This document shows, piece by piece, positions 1 to 8,421 of a stretch of DNA of 64,000 nt. Source of the stretch: Herbaspirillum huttiense (GTDB taxonomy: Bacteria > Pseudomonadota > Gammaproteobacteria > Burkholderiales > Burkholderiaceae_D); NCBI RefSeq assembly GCF_004367745.1, contig NZ_CP037993.1, forward strand, positions 1,426,001 to 1,490,000, read 5' to 3'. The notes beneath the pieces are model-generated. The model was not told the origin of the DNA. It ran no database searches and saw only the letters and a program-made list of their open reading frames with translations. The translations under genes and the position numbers were made by a program. The first letter of the stretch is position 1, and each line of letters opens with the position of its first letter.

Positions 1-185
1 TCCTGCAGATGGCGCTGGGCGCGAAGATCGGCAGCTTCGCCAAGGATGGCGGCAAGTTCTCCGGCAGCGCCCGCGATTACTTCGCCAATCCCGCCTTCAC
101 CCAGACGCCGCCCAAGCTGGTGGTCTGGGAAATCCCCGAGCGCGACCTGCAGACGCCCTACGAAGCGATCTCACTGGCCCGCTGA
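1..185 (+). CDS. C-terminal end of an AlgX/AlgJ-like (SGNH-fold) polysaccharide O-acetyltransferase, partial
   Basis: The reading frame is open from the left edge (first full codon at base 3) and ends at TGA 183-185, giving about 60 residues. The stretch reading KLVVWEIPERDL followed by a short tail resembles the end of the AlgJ/AlgX SGNH-hydrolase-like domain, which O-acetylates exopolysaccharides in the periplasm. In that family a W-E-x-P-E-R-x-L motif sits near the end of the catalytic domain. Only the tail is visible, so the catalytic Ser/Asp/His cannot be checked. The family call is moderate and the substrate is unknown. Confidence 0.5.
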   Translation, partial: LQMALGAKIGSFAKDGGKFSGSARDYFANPAFTQTPPKLVVWEIPERDLQTPYEAISLAR

Positions 186-190
186 TCCAT

Positions 191-244
191 CATTAAGCTG
201 GCGTTAATGCTGTCTCAACGGGCATTAACGTTGCATTAATGCAA
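191..244. promoter_or_regulatory. Cluster of CATTAA/TTAATG palindromes upstream of the Wadjet-like operon
   Basis: Between the upstream stop codon and the first jet gene there are repeated CATTAA/TTAATG units. A 9-bp inverted repeat has arms CGTTAATGC (202-210) and GCATTAACG (222-230). It is followed by a perfect 14-bp palindrome, TTGCATTAATGCAA (231-244). This is either an operator array controlling the downstream operon or a hairpin that ends upstream transcription. There is no T-run, which favours the operator reading. No regulator gene is adjacent. Confidence 0.45.
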
Positions 245-274
245 TAAATCATTTCCTTTCCGGCGCATTTTCAT

Positions 275-1723
275 GTGTGCCGCCCTCCGCTTTGCTGGAG
301 GCAGGTCCCCGGGCCTGCTAAACTTGCCGGTCCGCCCACCGACCGGGCAGGATCCAGGCACTGCCTGGTCAACCTCCACGACAAATTGACAGAAGAATTC
401 GACCCCGCTCCCCTTGCGGACGAGCATGACTCCGGCTCCTTCGAGAGCTACTTCCGCGATCCTTCGCAAGCCGCCGAAGCGCCCCTGGCCTGGGCCCTGG
501 GCCAGCGGCTGGACGTGCTGGACGCGCTGCGCGGCCTGGTCTCCGGTGGCCAGGCTGCTGCGCGCCTGCGCATCTGGATGTTTCTCGAACTGGCGGCGCA
601 GCCGCAGGGCCGCCTGCAGCGCGAGGACCTGAACCAGCTGTTCTACGCCCTGAAGCCCGAGACCATGGAAGCCGCCCTGAAGCGCCTGCGCGATCTGGGT
701 CTGCTGGTCTGGGACGCCACCGGCCAGGATTACCAGCTCTCGCCCATCGCCCAGCAGGTGCAAGCCCTGCTGGCCCCGCTCACGCGCGCCGTCGGCGAGG
801 ATGACGAGATGGCCGCGCTGCTGGCACAAGTGGCCGGGGCCCAGGCACTGGGCCTGTCCGATGCCAGCCAGATCCGCCACCTGCACGCGCAGCTGGCGCG
901 TCTGCACGACCAGTTCGCCGATGCCATCGCCAGCGGTTCGGAAGCCCTGCTGCGCCAGGCCCAGCCGCGTTTCGAACGGGCCCTGAAGCTGGTCAACCGC
1001 GCCGGTGAAGCGCTGACCGCCCTGATCCGCAGCGAACACGCCGACGCCCGCCTGGAACGCGAAGCGCGTGCGCTCGGCAACGGCCAGGCGCGCCTGCTGA
1101 CCATGGCCAGCCAGTTCACCCGCGCCCTGCAGCAGGCCGACCGCCAGCGCGTCACCCTTGGCAGCACCGGCGTGACCAGCTCGGATGTGCGGCGCTGGCT
1201 GCAATCGCATCCGGACTTGTCTTCCCTGATGGGGGAGGCGCTGTCCATCGGTGTGAAGCCGGTCTTCGTCAGCGGCCACGAATTGCTGGATGTGGCCGAA
1301 GGCGAATTCGAGCGTGACCGTCCCGAGGCCCAGCGCACGCAAGGCCTGCCGCCTCCGGCCCAGGCCGTGGAAGGCAAGATCGAAGCGCTGCGCATGCCGG
1401 TCGAGCTGGGCGAACTGATTGAACAACTGACACGCCTGGGGGCCCTGCCGGAAGGCGAGGACGCCAGCGAATTGCAACCGCAGCCACTGACCTCGGTGGT
1501 GCTGGGCGGCAGCTTCGGCAAGGCCGCGTATCGCCTGCAATTGCTGCCGCTGCTGGGGGACGCCCAGGCGCGCACCCTGCAAGGGCAGACCGGCGACCTG
1601 GCGCGCCTGCCTTGGCAAGCCGGCTTCCTGCCGCGTGTCGACAAAGTCGATGACCCCGATGTCGCCGCCATGAGCGCCGGGGCCGTCCATCCAGATCCAT
1701 CCCGGGAAAGACCGAATGAGTGA
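275..1723 (+). CDS. jetA: Wadjet-like kleisin subunit (JetA/MksF/MukF type)
   Basis: This is the first gene of a four-gene operon and encodes up to 482 residues. Residues about 75-170 look like a winged-helix region (alternating helices ending in LRDLGLLVWD...YQLSPIAQQVQ). Long helices follow, then a C-terminal Gln/Leu-rich part, as in MukF-type kleisins that bridge SMC heads. The longest frame begins at GTG 275, but its first ~37 residues are Pro/Arg/Cys-rich and not protein-like. A TTG at 386, just before the TEEFDPAPL segment, is a plausible true start; neither has a clear ribosome-binding site. It overlaps jetB by 8 bp, so the two are translationally coupled. The role is inferred mainly from gene order and the SMC partner. 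I cannot assign the Wadjet type from sequence alone. Confidence 0.7.
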   Translation: MCRPPLCWRQVPGPAKLAGPPTDRAGSRHCLVNLHDKLTEEFDPAPLADEHDSGSFESYFRDPSQAAEAPLAWALGQRLDVLDALRGLVSGGQAAARLRIWMFLELAAQPQGRLQREDLNQLFYALKPETMEAALKRLRDLGLLVWDATGQDYQLSPIAQQVQALLAPLTRAVGEDDEMAALLAQVAGAQALGLSDASQIRHLHAQLARLHDQFADAIASGSEALLRQAQPRFERALKLVNRAGEALTALIRSEHADARLEREARALGNGQARLLTMASQFTRALQQADRQRVTLGSTGVTSSDVRRWLQSHPDLSSLMGEALSIGVKPVFVSGHELLDVAEGEFERDRPEAQRTQGLPPPAQAVEGKIEALRMPVELGELIEQLTRLGALPEGEDASELQPQPLTSVVLGGSFGKAAYRLQLLPLLGDAQARTLQGQTGDLARLPWQAGFLPRVDKVDDPDVAAMSAGAVHPDPSRERPNE

Positions 1724-2441
1724 GACCCTAGACGAGGCCGGCCTGTTGGCCGCCGAACTGCTGGCGCGCCGCTGGCTGCCCCGCAAGCACCCGCGCGTGC
1801 GCCGCGCCCTGGTCGATGCCGACCTGTGGCAAGCCCTGCAGGACCGCCTGGCCCAGGTGGGCCTGCGCTTGGTGGACAACATCCACGCCGATCACATCAG
1901 CGTGGCGCTGGTGCGCCCGGCCGAATCCGCCGTCTTCGGCGAGGCAGGCATGAACGCCAACAACAACCTCGACCTGCCGCGCGATGCCATCTCGCTGCTG
2001 GTGGTGCTGTGGGCGCTGATCGTGCTGCCCAAGCGCGAGCGCCAGTCGGCGCGCGCCGCCGGTGACGATGCCCAGCAGCAGGACGAGATGTTCCACACCG
2101 ACAAGCCCATGCCGACGGCAGCCGAGGTCAGCCCGGTGGTGTCCTATACGGCGCTGCTGGCCGACTTCGGCAACCAGCTCGGCAAGAAGACGCGCATGGA
2201 TACCAACCTGCGCCGCCTGGAAGCGCACGGATTCATCGTGCGCCGGGGCGTCGACATCGCCGAAGGTCCCTTGCTGGACCTGCTGCTGGACTACGATGCC
2301 CTGGCCCCGCGCATCCTCGATGGCGCCTTGGGCGACGTGCTGGCACGCGCCACGGCACGCGACGAAGCGGGCACTGCGCCAGAGGCGCAGGCTGATGCCG
2401 ACGCTGCTGCCGATGAATCATCCGAAGAGGGAGACGCCTGA
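1716..2441 (+). CDS. jetB: Wadjet-like MukE-type subunit (JetB/MksE)
   Basis: A 241-residue acidic protein with predicted winged-helix character. Helical segments lie around residues 85-110 (AISLLVVLWALIVLP), and residues 140-185 form a helix-helix-wing pattern (RLEAHGFIVRRG). It ends in a low-complexity Ala/Glu/Asp tail. Size and position between the kleisin and the SMC gene fit MukE/JetB, which binds the kleisin and tunes head engagement. The ATG overlaps the end of jetA. Its own TGA overlaps the jetC ATG (TGATG), indicating obligate co-translation. The family is too divergent for motif-level proof, so the call rests on context and size. Confidence 0.68.
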   Translation: MSETLDEAGLLAAELLARRWLPRKHPRVRRALVDADLWQALQDRLAQVGLRLVDNIHADHISVALVRPAESAVFGEAGMNANNNLDLPRDAISLLVVLWALIVLPKRERQSARAAGDDAQQQDEMFHTDKPMPTAAEVSPVVSYTALLADFGNQLGKKTRMDTNLRRLEAHGFIVRRGVDIAEGPLLDLLLDYDALAPRILDGALGDVLARATARDEAGTAPEAQADADAAADESSEEGDA

Positions 2442-5254
2442 TGTTCCACCTGCAATCGCTGGAACTGCTGCAGTGGGATTATTGCCAGCGCCTGACGCTG
2501 CCCCTGGACGGTTCCATCATCACCATCGCCGGCCCCAACGGATCCGGCAAGACCACGCTGCTGGACGCCATGCGCACCCTGCTGGGCCTGGATTGCTCGG
2601 GCGGTCGCAGCTACAAGACCTACGCCCGCCACGCCAACGCCGACACCACCTGGCTGCGCGCCACGGTGGACAACCGTCCACATGGCCGCCAGACCTCGAC
2701 CCGTCCGTTCGCGCGCAACCTGCTCTATGCGGACCAGGTCACGCTGGCCTGCCGCATCGAGCGCAACGGCGGCGACTGGCAGCGCCGCTACTGCATGAGC
2801 GATGGCGACGCCGCCATCGAAACCCTGGCGCAATTGCCCGAGAAGGATTGGCTGGGCCTGGACCACTGGCGCAAGCGCCTGGAGGGGGCCGGCCTGTCGC
2901 GCGCGATTGCGCGCGTGCTGGCACTGGAGCAGGGCCAGACTGACCGCCTCTGCGAATTCTCGCCCAAGGAATTGCTGCGCCTGGTGTTCGAAGTGTTCGG
3001 CGACCAGGAAGTGCTGGACCGCTACGAGGAAGCCCGCCGCCATCAACGTGACCTGGCCGCCGAGGTGACCTTGGCCGAACAGGAACTGGCCTACAGCGAA
3101 GCGCAACTGGCGCAGCTGGACAGCCGCGTCACGCTGTATCGCACCTATCAAGGCAAGCTGCGCGAGCGCGAGACGCTGGCCACCGAGGTCATTCCGGTCT
3201 TGCGCTGGCACGAAGAGCGCCAAGGCACGGCCACGCGCCTGCGCGAACTGCATCGCCAGCGCCTGCACCACAATCACCTGCGCCGCCAGCGCAGCAGCGA
3301 TACCTTGCAGCTGTCGTCCCTGCTGACGCAGCAACAGGCGGCACGCGAGAAGGTGACTGCGCTGGAACGCGACAAGGCGGAAGCCCAGCAAGCCCAGCAA
3401 AAGGCGCGTGATGCCGAGAAGCCGGTGGAAGAACTGGTCAAGCAGGCCGATGAACTGCTGGCCCTGTCCGCGGTGGAAGGCGATGCCACGCAATTGCTGG
3501 CCCGCGTGGAGGAACTGGAACAGCAGAAGAGCACGCTGCACGATCGCTGGCGTGACCTGGAGCAGCAACGCAAGGACGCCAGCGGCGCGCTGGACCGCCT
3601 GACCGGACAACGCCAGGCCCCGCGCCCGAATGACGTCCAGCAATTCACGCGGGCCTTGCGCCAGGCCGGCATCGCCCATCACCTGCTGGCCGATGTGATC
3701 GAGATTGCGGACGACCAGTGGCGTGCCGCCGCCGAAGGCGTCTTGCGCGCTTCGTGCTGGGTGGTGGTGCTGGATGATCCGAACGATGAAGCCACCGCCA
3801 TGGCGCTGGCCGAGCGTGAGCGTTATCGCCATTACGTGGTCTCCGATGCCGCCACGGCGACCTCGCAGCCGCCCGCAGAGAGCCTGTTGGCGGTATTGCG
3901 TTTCTCGGCCAAGGCCCCGTCCTGGCTGCTGCGCCAACTGGCGCAGATCCGCCGCGTGGCCGATACGGTCGAAGGCGCAAGCAGTGGTGGCGAATGGATC
4001 ACGCCGCAAGCCTACTGGCGCGATGGCCGGGGCGGGCGCAGCGTGTGGCGCGATCCGGGCGATTACCAGTTCGGTGCGGCCGCCATGGCCGCGCGCCAGG
4101 CCTCGATCCAGAAGCGCCTGGCCACGCTGGACGAACAGTTGACCGACATCGTCCTGAAGCAGAGCGAAGTCAAGCGCCAGCTCGACGCCGCCAAGAAAGC
4201 CACCGAGGGCCACCTCGCAGCAGAGGCGCTGGCGAAGCGAAGTGAAGAGTTCGAACAGGCGCGCCGTCAGTTGCCCGCACTGAAGGCCGCGCGCGTGGCG
4301 GCGAGTGAACGTTGGAGCCAGTTTGACGTGCAGTACGCGGACGCCATCGAACAGCGCACCATCCTCGATGGCAAGCTCGATGCCTTGCAGCGCCGGCTGC
4401 GCGACAGCGAAGGCGATCTTGCGGGGCAGGAGCGTGACTGGCGCGTGCGTCACGATGAGCAGCGCGCCCGCGCGCTGGCCTCGCGTGCGCAGAAGGGCCG
4501 CTTCCCTGCGCACTGGATTGCGACTGCGACGGTGCAGGCGCTCTACGAGAAATACAGCAACGCCAAGCAGGCCGAGCTGCGCATGGCCTCCGTCGAAAAC
4601 GAACTGGAAACCGGCCACTGGGAAAAGGACGGCACGGTCGAGGACAAGCACCTCATCATGCAGGGCACGGTCGGCAACCAGCGCAACGAACTGGATTCGC
4701 GCAAGATCAGCAATCACCAGGCCGAGGAAGCCGTCGGCAATGCGCGTGAACGCTACATCGACGTGTTGCGCGCGACGGTACGCCGCTATCGCAAGAACAT
4801 CGTCGACCTTGGTGCCCTGGCCGGGGTGGTGGTCAGCGCCGATCTGCCGCATCTGGACAATGACGACACCATCCTGCGCCAGGCCGAACTGAAGGTCAGC
4901 TTCAACTTCGACGGCAAGGGCGAGATCGGCCTGAACGACGGTGAAGCCTCGGGCGGCCAGCAGGTCATCAAGTCGCTGATCCTGCTGGTGGGGCTGTTGA
5001 AGGATGACGACATGCCGGGCGGTTTCGTCTTCATCGATGAACCCTTTGCTCACCTCGATGTGCGCAACATCCAGCTGGTCGGCAACTTCCTGAAATCGAC
5101 CCGCGCGCAATACGTGCTGACCACGCCGATCACGCACAACGTCGAAGTCTTCGAGCCGGCCGACATTACGCTGGTCACCTCGAAGAAACCGCGCGAGGCA
5201 CGCTGGGCGCCGCCCATCGGCGTGTTGCAGCGGCGCTTGCGGCTGGATGCCTGA
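2441..5254 (+). CDS. jetC: Wadjet-like SMC-family ATPase (JetC/MksB/MukB type)
   Basis: A 937-residue SMC-like motor. Walker A is GPNGSGKT, with the lysine at residue 37. The ABC signature is SGGQ at 837-840. Walker B with catalytic Asp-Glu is FIDEP, with D866 and E867, followed by the D-loop AHLD. Between residues about 200 and 790 lie long Gln/Glu/Arg/Ala-rich coiled coils around a central hinge-like block (about 395-520). That is shorter than E. coli MukB (about 1,480 residues) and fits the compact MksB/JetC class. In Wadjet systems this subunit extrudes DNA loops so that the JetD nuclease can cut small circular DNA. It is co-translated with jetB and sits 11 bp before jetD. Confidence 0.85.
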   Translation: MFHLQSLELLQWDYCQRLTLPLDGSIITIAGPNGSGKTTLLDAMRTLLGLDCSGGRSYKTYARHANADTTWLRATVDNRPHGRQTSTRPFARNLLYADQVTLACRIERNGGDWQRRYCMSDGDAAIETLAQLPEKDWLGLDHWRKRLEGAGLSRAIARVLALEQGQTDRLCEFSPKELLRLVFEVFGDQEVLDRYEEARRHQRDLAAEVTLAEQELAYSEAQLAQLDSRVTLYRTYQGKLRERETLATEVIPVLRWHEERQGTATRLRELHRQRLHHNHLRRQRSSDTLQLSSLLTQQQAAREKVTALERDKAEAQQAQQKARDAEKPVEELVKQADELLALSAVEGDATQLLARVEELEQQKSTLHDRWRDLEQQRKDASGALDRLTGQRQAPRPNDVQQFTRALRQAGIAHHLLADVIEIADDQWRAAAEGVLRASCWVVVLDDPNDEATAMALAERERYRHYVVSDAATATSQPPAESLLAVLRFSAKAPSWLLRQLAQIRRVADTVEGASSGGEWITPQAYWRDGRGGRSVWRDPGDYQFGAAAMAARQASIQKRLATLDEQLTDIVLKQSEVKRQLDAAKKATEGHLAAEALAKRSEEFEQARRQLPALKAARVAASERWSQFDVQYADAIEQRTILDGKLDALQRRLRDSEGDLAGQERDWRVRHDEQRARALASRAQKGRFPAHWIATATVQALYEKYSNAKQAELRMASVENELETGHWEKDGTVEDKHLIMQGTVGNQRNELDSRKISNHQAEEAVGNARERYIDVLRATVRRYRKNIVDLGALAGVVVSADLPHLDNDDTILRQAELKVSFNFDGKGEIGLNDGEASGGQQVIKSLILLVGLLKDDDMPGGFVFIDEPFAHLDVRNIQLVGNFLKSTRAQYVLTTPITHNVEVFEPADITLVTSKKPREARWAPPIGVLQRRLRLDA

Positions 5255-5265
5255 GGGGCTCACCG

Positions 5266-6495
5266 ATGTGCAGCCTGATCGAGACGCCACGCGGCCGCAA
5301 GGGCCGTGAGTTGCAATCGTCGGGCGAGCTGCCATCGGTGTTGCCTTTGCTGGATGCCGAAGAACGTGCGGCCCTGTTGCGTTGGGCACGCGGCGAGGCC
5401 GTCACGCGCAGCCGCGAGGTCTTGCTCAAGGAGGCCGGCAGCGCGGGCCTGTCCATCGAAAAAGCCGAACGCCTTTGTCAGCGCCTGCTGCAGGAGGGCT
5501 GGGTCAGCCTGCGCGAGGAACTGAGCGGTGGCAACTGGTTGTGGAAATCCCTGAGCTGGCGCGATCTGCGCCAGCTGCAATCCTTGCTGGGCATTGCGCA
5601 TGCCGGTCAACGCCAGCAAGAACGCGAGGCGCTGCTGGCGCAATCGCGGCACTGGCTGGAACTGCGCACGCAAGCCAGCGCATCGGTGGCGCTCGATCCC
5701 GATCTGCTGGATGAATTGACGGCGGCACTCGATGCGCTGGAGGCCGACAAGAGCTTGCGCCGCGAGCTGCTGGCCGACCGCCTGGGTTTGCTGGAAGCGA
5801 TCGCTTCCTGGCACGACAGCGGCCAGCAGGGATTGCGCCGCAACTTCGCCTTGCATGCACGCGACCTCACCAAGGCCCTGAGCAACAGCGAATGGCGCTG
5901 GCTGGATTCGATGTTTGATCTTGAACGACTCGGCATCGCCAACTTCGCGCAAGTGGGATGGCTGGCCGGTGATCTGGTGCTGTCATGGCAAGCGCGCAGG
6001 GTAGAACTGGCCCCCCTGCATTGCCTCGGCTTGCCACTGGAAGACCTGCAGCGTTGTGACCGCATCACGCCGCCGCAACGCTGGTGGCTGATCGAGAGCC
6101 GTGCCAGTTTCGAACACCAGGCGCGCCAGCGTCCGCTTGGGGTGGCGCTCCTGTGGATGCCGGGGCGGCCCTCGGCGGCCTGGCTGGATACGGTGTCGCA
6201 TCTCCTGCTGTTGGCACCGGCACCAGCCTGGATCAGTACCGATGCCGATCCGGCAGGGGTGGATATCGCCTGCACGGCAGGGGCGCGCTGGACCCGTGCC
6301 GGACTGGCGTGGGAACCATATCAAATGGGTTTGGCGCAGTGGGAAAACACCACGCAGCGCTGGCCGTTGAACGCGCATGACCGTCGTTTGCTGACGACCC
6401 TGTTGGCAAGGAAGGAGTTACCGGAGTCTTTGCGGTCCTTGTGTGTGGCGATGCAGGCGGAGGGACGCAAGGCCGAACAGGAAGCCTGGCTCTAG
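5266..6495 (+). CDS. jetD: Wadjet-like Toprim nuclease subunit (JetD/MksG type)
   Basis: A 409-residue protein whose N-terminal two thirds is helical and winged-helix-like. Its C-terminal third carries a Toprim pattern: a glutamate in LIESRASFE (E277), then D-x-D-x-x-G in ISTDADPAGVDIA (D326, D328). In JetD/MksG these acidic residues bind metal and cleave DNA trapped by the JetABC motor. A GAGGGG ribosome-binding site precedes ATG 5266. It follows jetC directly and completes the jetABCD order. The segment between E277 and D326 has the hydrophobic strand spacing expected of Toprim. The Toprim assignment is from visible motifs; the defence role is known for the family and inferred here. Confidence 0.75.
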   Translation: MCSLIETPRGRKGRELQSSGELPSVLPLLDAEERAALLRWARGEAVTRSREVLLKEAGSAGLSIEKAERLCQRLLQEGWVSLREELSGGNWLWKSLSWRDLRQLQSLLGIAHAGQRQQEREALLAQSRHWLELRTQASASVALDPDLLDELTAALDALEADKSLRRELLADRLGLLEAIASWHDSGQQGLRRNFALHARDLTKALSNSEWRWLDSMFDLERLGIANFAQVGWLAGDLVLSWQARRVELAPLHCLGLPLEDLQRCDRITPPQRWWLIESRASFEHQARQRPLGVALLWMPGRPSAAWLDTVSHLLLLAPAPAWISTDADPAGVDIACTAGARWTRAGLAWEPYQMGLAQWENTTQRWPLNAHDRRLLTTLLARKELPESLRSLCVAMQAEGRKAEQEAWL

Positions 6496-6527
6496 GCCCT
6501 GTTCTTACCGCATGCGCTGGCAATGCT

Positions 6528-6839
6528 TCAGCGCAATTCGCGCACGATGCGCGGTGCCGGTGGCAGCATTTCCGAGGGAACTTCCGGCACCTCTGCTTCC
6601 AGTAATTGATATGCCACGCATTCGCACCAGTGGATGCCGCGCGCGAGCGCCAGCGGCTTGGATTCGTAAAGGCCCGGCAGCGATCGTTTCGGAAACAGTT
6701 GCCCGATGGATGGATGGCGTATCTCTACGCCACTGACGTACCAGGTGTCGGCGCGGTTGGCGCACCATACCCGAAACTGGAACGGTGAAGAATGTCCTGT
6801 GATTTCGTAACAAGTCATCATGTTTGCACGCTGACCCAA
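6528..6839 (-). CDS. Small hypothetical protein, probable TTG start
   Basis: This 103-residue frame runs opposite and convergent to the jet operon. The longest form begins at TTG 6839. Here the start is decided by a strong Shine-Dalgarno AGGAGG (complement of 6846-6851) six bases upstream; the first ATG codons, seven codons further in, have no such site. The product has three Cys, two Trp and a basic middle (FPKRSLPGLYESKPLALARGIHW). It has no signal peptide, membrane segment or motif I recognise. Single gene, function unknown. Confidence 0.55.
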   Translation of the reverse strand: MGQRANMMTCYEITGHSSPFQFRVWCANRADTWYVSGVEIRHPSIGQLFPKRSLPGLYESKPLALARGIHWCECVAYQLLEAEVPEVPSEMLPPAPRIVRELR

Positions 6840-7165
6840 AGCTTCCCTCCTGTCATGTCGGCCGCATTATAAACAGCGTAGCGTCAGCTTGCCAAAGTCT
6901 GCCGTAGGGATGAAATTGCCGGGTTTATCAAATGGCAAGAAAAATGGCAGCCGCGCGTCGTCGAGGTAATGGATTCCTACACGGCTTGTAGTCGTTGTCC
7001 TGCATGGCGTCAAAGCCTCGTCGCCTAGAATGATTGTGCCCGCGCGCCTCAGGGGACTCGTGACGTCGGGTGGATTCCTCTACCGCCATTCCACCTTCAT
7101 GCCGCTCCACCCTTTCGGGTCAGGAGGCTTGGTCATGCGAGGCTTTTCAAGGACAGAAAAAAAAT
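6840..7165. other. Intergenic region upstream of the stressosome module
   Basis: These 326 bases separate the divergent small hypothetical gene from rsbR. Open frames here are short and unlike proteins, so I see no gene. The region must hold the promoters for both flanking units. A purine-rich stretch (AAGGACAG then a run of A) just before ATG 7166 probably acts as the rsbR ribosome-binding region. No convincing sigma-70 hexamer pair or dyad stands out. Confidence 0.4.
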
Positions 7166-8029
7166 ATGACTTCCGCGCGTACCGCCACTCTCGGTCTCAT
7201 TCTCAACCAACATCACCAGAGCCTGCTCGATGACTGGATCCGCACCTTGACCGCGAAGCTCGGCCGCAAGGAAAAAAGCGGTGAATTCGAGATCCGCCGC
7301 CAGGCCGAGCAATTCCTGACCTTGCTTGCACGCACGGTAGACAGCGGTGCCAGCGACGATACGGATGGCAGCGACTGGGGCGACGTCCGTCATCTGTTGG
7401 GCGAAGTCTCGCGGACCCGTGCGTTGCAGGGTTTTTCCTCGCTGGATACGGCCAGTTTCGTGTTTGCCCTGAAGGAACCGCTGTTCGGACATCTGCGTAC
7501 CGCCTTGAGTGAGCAGCCTCTGGTGCTGGCTCAGGAGATCGCCGCGACCAGTTCGCTGTTCGACCGCCTGGGGCTCTACACCATCGAGGTTCATCAGAAG
7601 GCGCGCGAGCAGGTCATTCTGCGCCAGCAGCAGGAACTGCTGGAACTCTCTACGCCGGTGGTGCAGCTGTGGCAGAACGTCCTGGCGCTTCCCTTGATCG
7701 GCACGCTAGACAGCGCCCGCACCCAGGTGGTGATGGAGAGCTTGCTGCAGAAGATCGTGGAGACCGGTGCCATGATCGCCATCATCGATATCACGGGCGT
7801 TCCCACCGTGGATACGCTGGTGGCCCAGCATCTGCTCAAGACCATTGCAGCCGCGCGCCTCATGGGTGCGGATTGCATCATCAGCGGCATTCGTCCGCAG
7901 ATTGCCCAGACCATCGTGCACTTGGGTGTGAATCTGGAAGACGTGACCACCAAAGCCACGCTGGCTGACGCCTTCATGGTGGCACTCAAGAAGACCGGTT
8001 CGCGCATCACTGTCCAGCACGCGGAGTAA
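7166..8029 (+). CDS. rsbR: Stressosome scaffold/sensor protein, RsbR type (RsbRD-like N-domain + STAS)
   Basis: From ATG 7166 the product has 287 residues. Residues 1-150 form an all-helical sensor-like domain resembling RsbRD_N (ILNQHHQSLLDDWIRTL at the start). A linker helix around 150-165 leads to a STAS domain at about 170-280. The phospho-acceptor positions of RsbR appear preserved: T217 in PTVDTLVA (counterpart of B. subtilis T171) and T249 in IRPQIAQTIV (probable counterpart of T205). It heads the order RsbR-RsbS-RsbT, only 2 bp from rsbS. An in-frame upstream extension to 7070 exists but is unlikely. In stressosomes RsbR and RsbS build the cage that sequesters RsbT. The signal sensed is unknown. 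Confidence 0.82.
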   Translation: MTSARTATLGLILNQHHQSLLDDWIRTLTAKLGRKEKSGEFEIRRQAEQFLTLLARTVDSGASDDTDGSDWGDVRHLLGEVSRTRALQGFSSLDTASFVFALKEPLFGHLRTALSEQPLVLAQEIAATSSLFDRLGLYTIEVHQKAREQVILRQQQELLELSTPVVQLWQNVLALPLIGTLDSARTQVVMESLLQKIVETGAMIAIIDITGVPTVDTLVAQHLLKTIAAARLMGADCIISGIRPQIAQTIVHLGVNLEDVTTKATLADAFMVALKKTGSRITVQHAE

Positions 8030-8031
8030 GC

Positions 8032-8391
8032 ATGGAACGCATCCCTATCCTGCGCATGGGCCGGCTGCTGCTGGTGACCATCCAGGTCGACATGCACGAT
8101 CGCTTGGCCATGACCCTGCAGGACGACCTCACCGAACGCATCGTACGTGATCGCGCGCGCGGGGTGCTCATCGACATTTCTGCGCTGGACATGGTGGATT
8201 CCTTCATCGGCCGCATGATCAGCAACACCGCCTCCATGGCGCGCGTGCTGGATGCGCGCACGGTGGTGGTCGGTATGCAGCCCGCTGTGGCCATTACCCT
8301 GGTGGAGCTCGGTCTGACCCTGGACGGCGTGCGGACCGCGCTCAACGTGGAGCGTGGCGTCAAGCTGCTTGAGTCGGAGATCGAAGGATGA
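8032..8391 (+). CDS. rsbS: Stressosome core STAS protein RsbS
   Basis: A 119-residue single STAS domain. The hallmark phospho-acceptor is S57 in DMVDSFIGRM, matching the DSFIxR motif around Ser59 of Bacillus RsbS. A VVVGMQPAVAITLVELG strand-helix unit follows. Phosphorylation of this serine by RsbT normally releases the kinase from the stressosome. It begins 2 bp after rsbR and 30 bp before the rsbT start. Size, motif and neighbours agree, making this one of the safest calls in the module. Confidence 0.88.
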   Translation: MERIPILRMGRLLLVTIQVDMHDRLAMTLQDDLTERIVRDRARGVLIDISALDMVDSFIGRMISNTASMARVLDARTVVVGMQPAVAITLVELGLTLDGVRTALNVERGVKLLESEIEG

Positions 8392-8421
8392 CTTCGTTCT
8401 CCTTGCGGTGCGAGGCAATCG

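Noticed and set aside
2291..5389. 1,032-codon open frame on the minus strand across jetC
   Set aside because: It is the complementary shadow of the high-GC SMC gene; its product is low-complexity (Gln/Leu/Gly/Arg) with no motif, while the plus strand has intact ATPase motifs.
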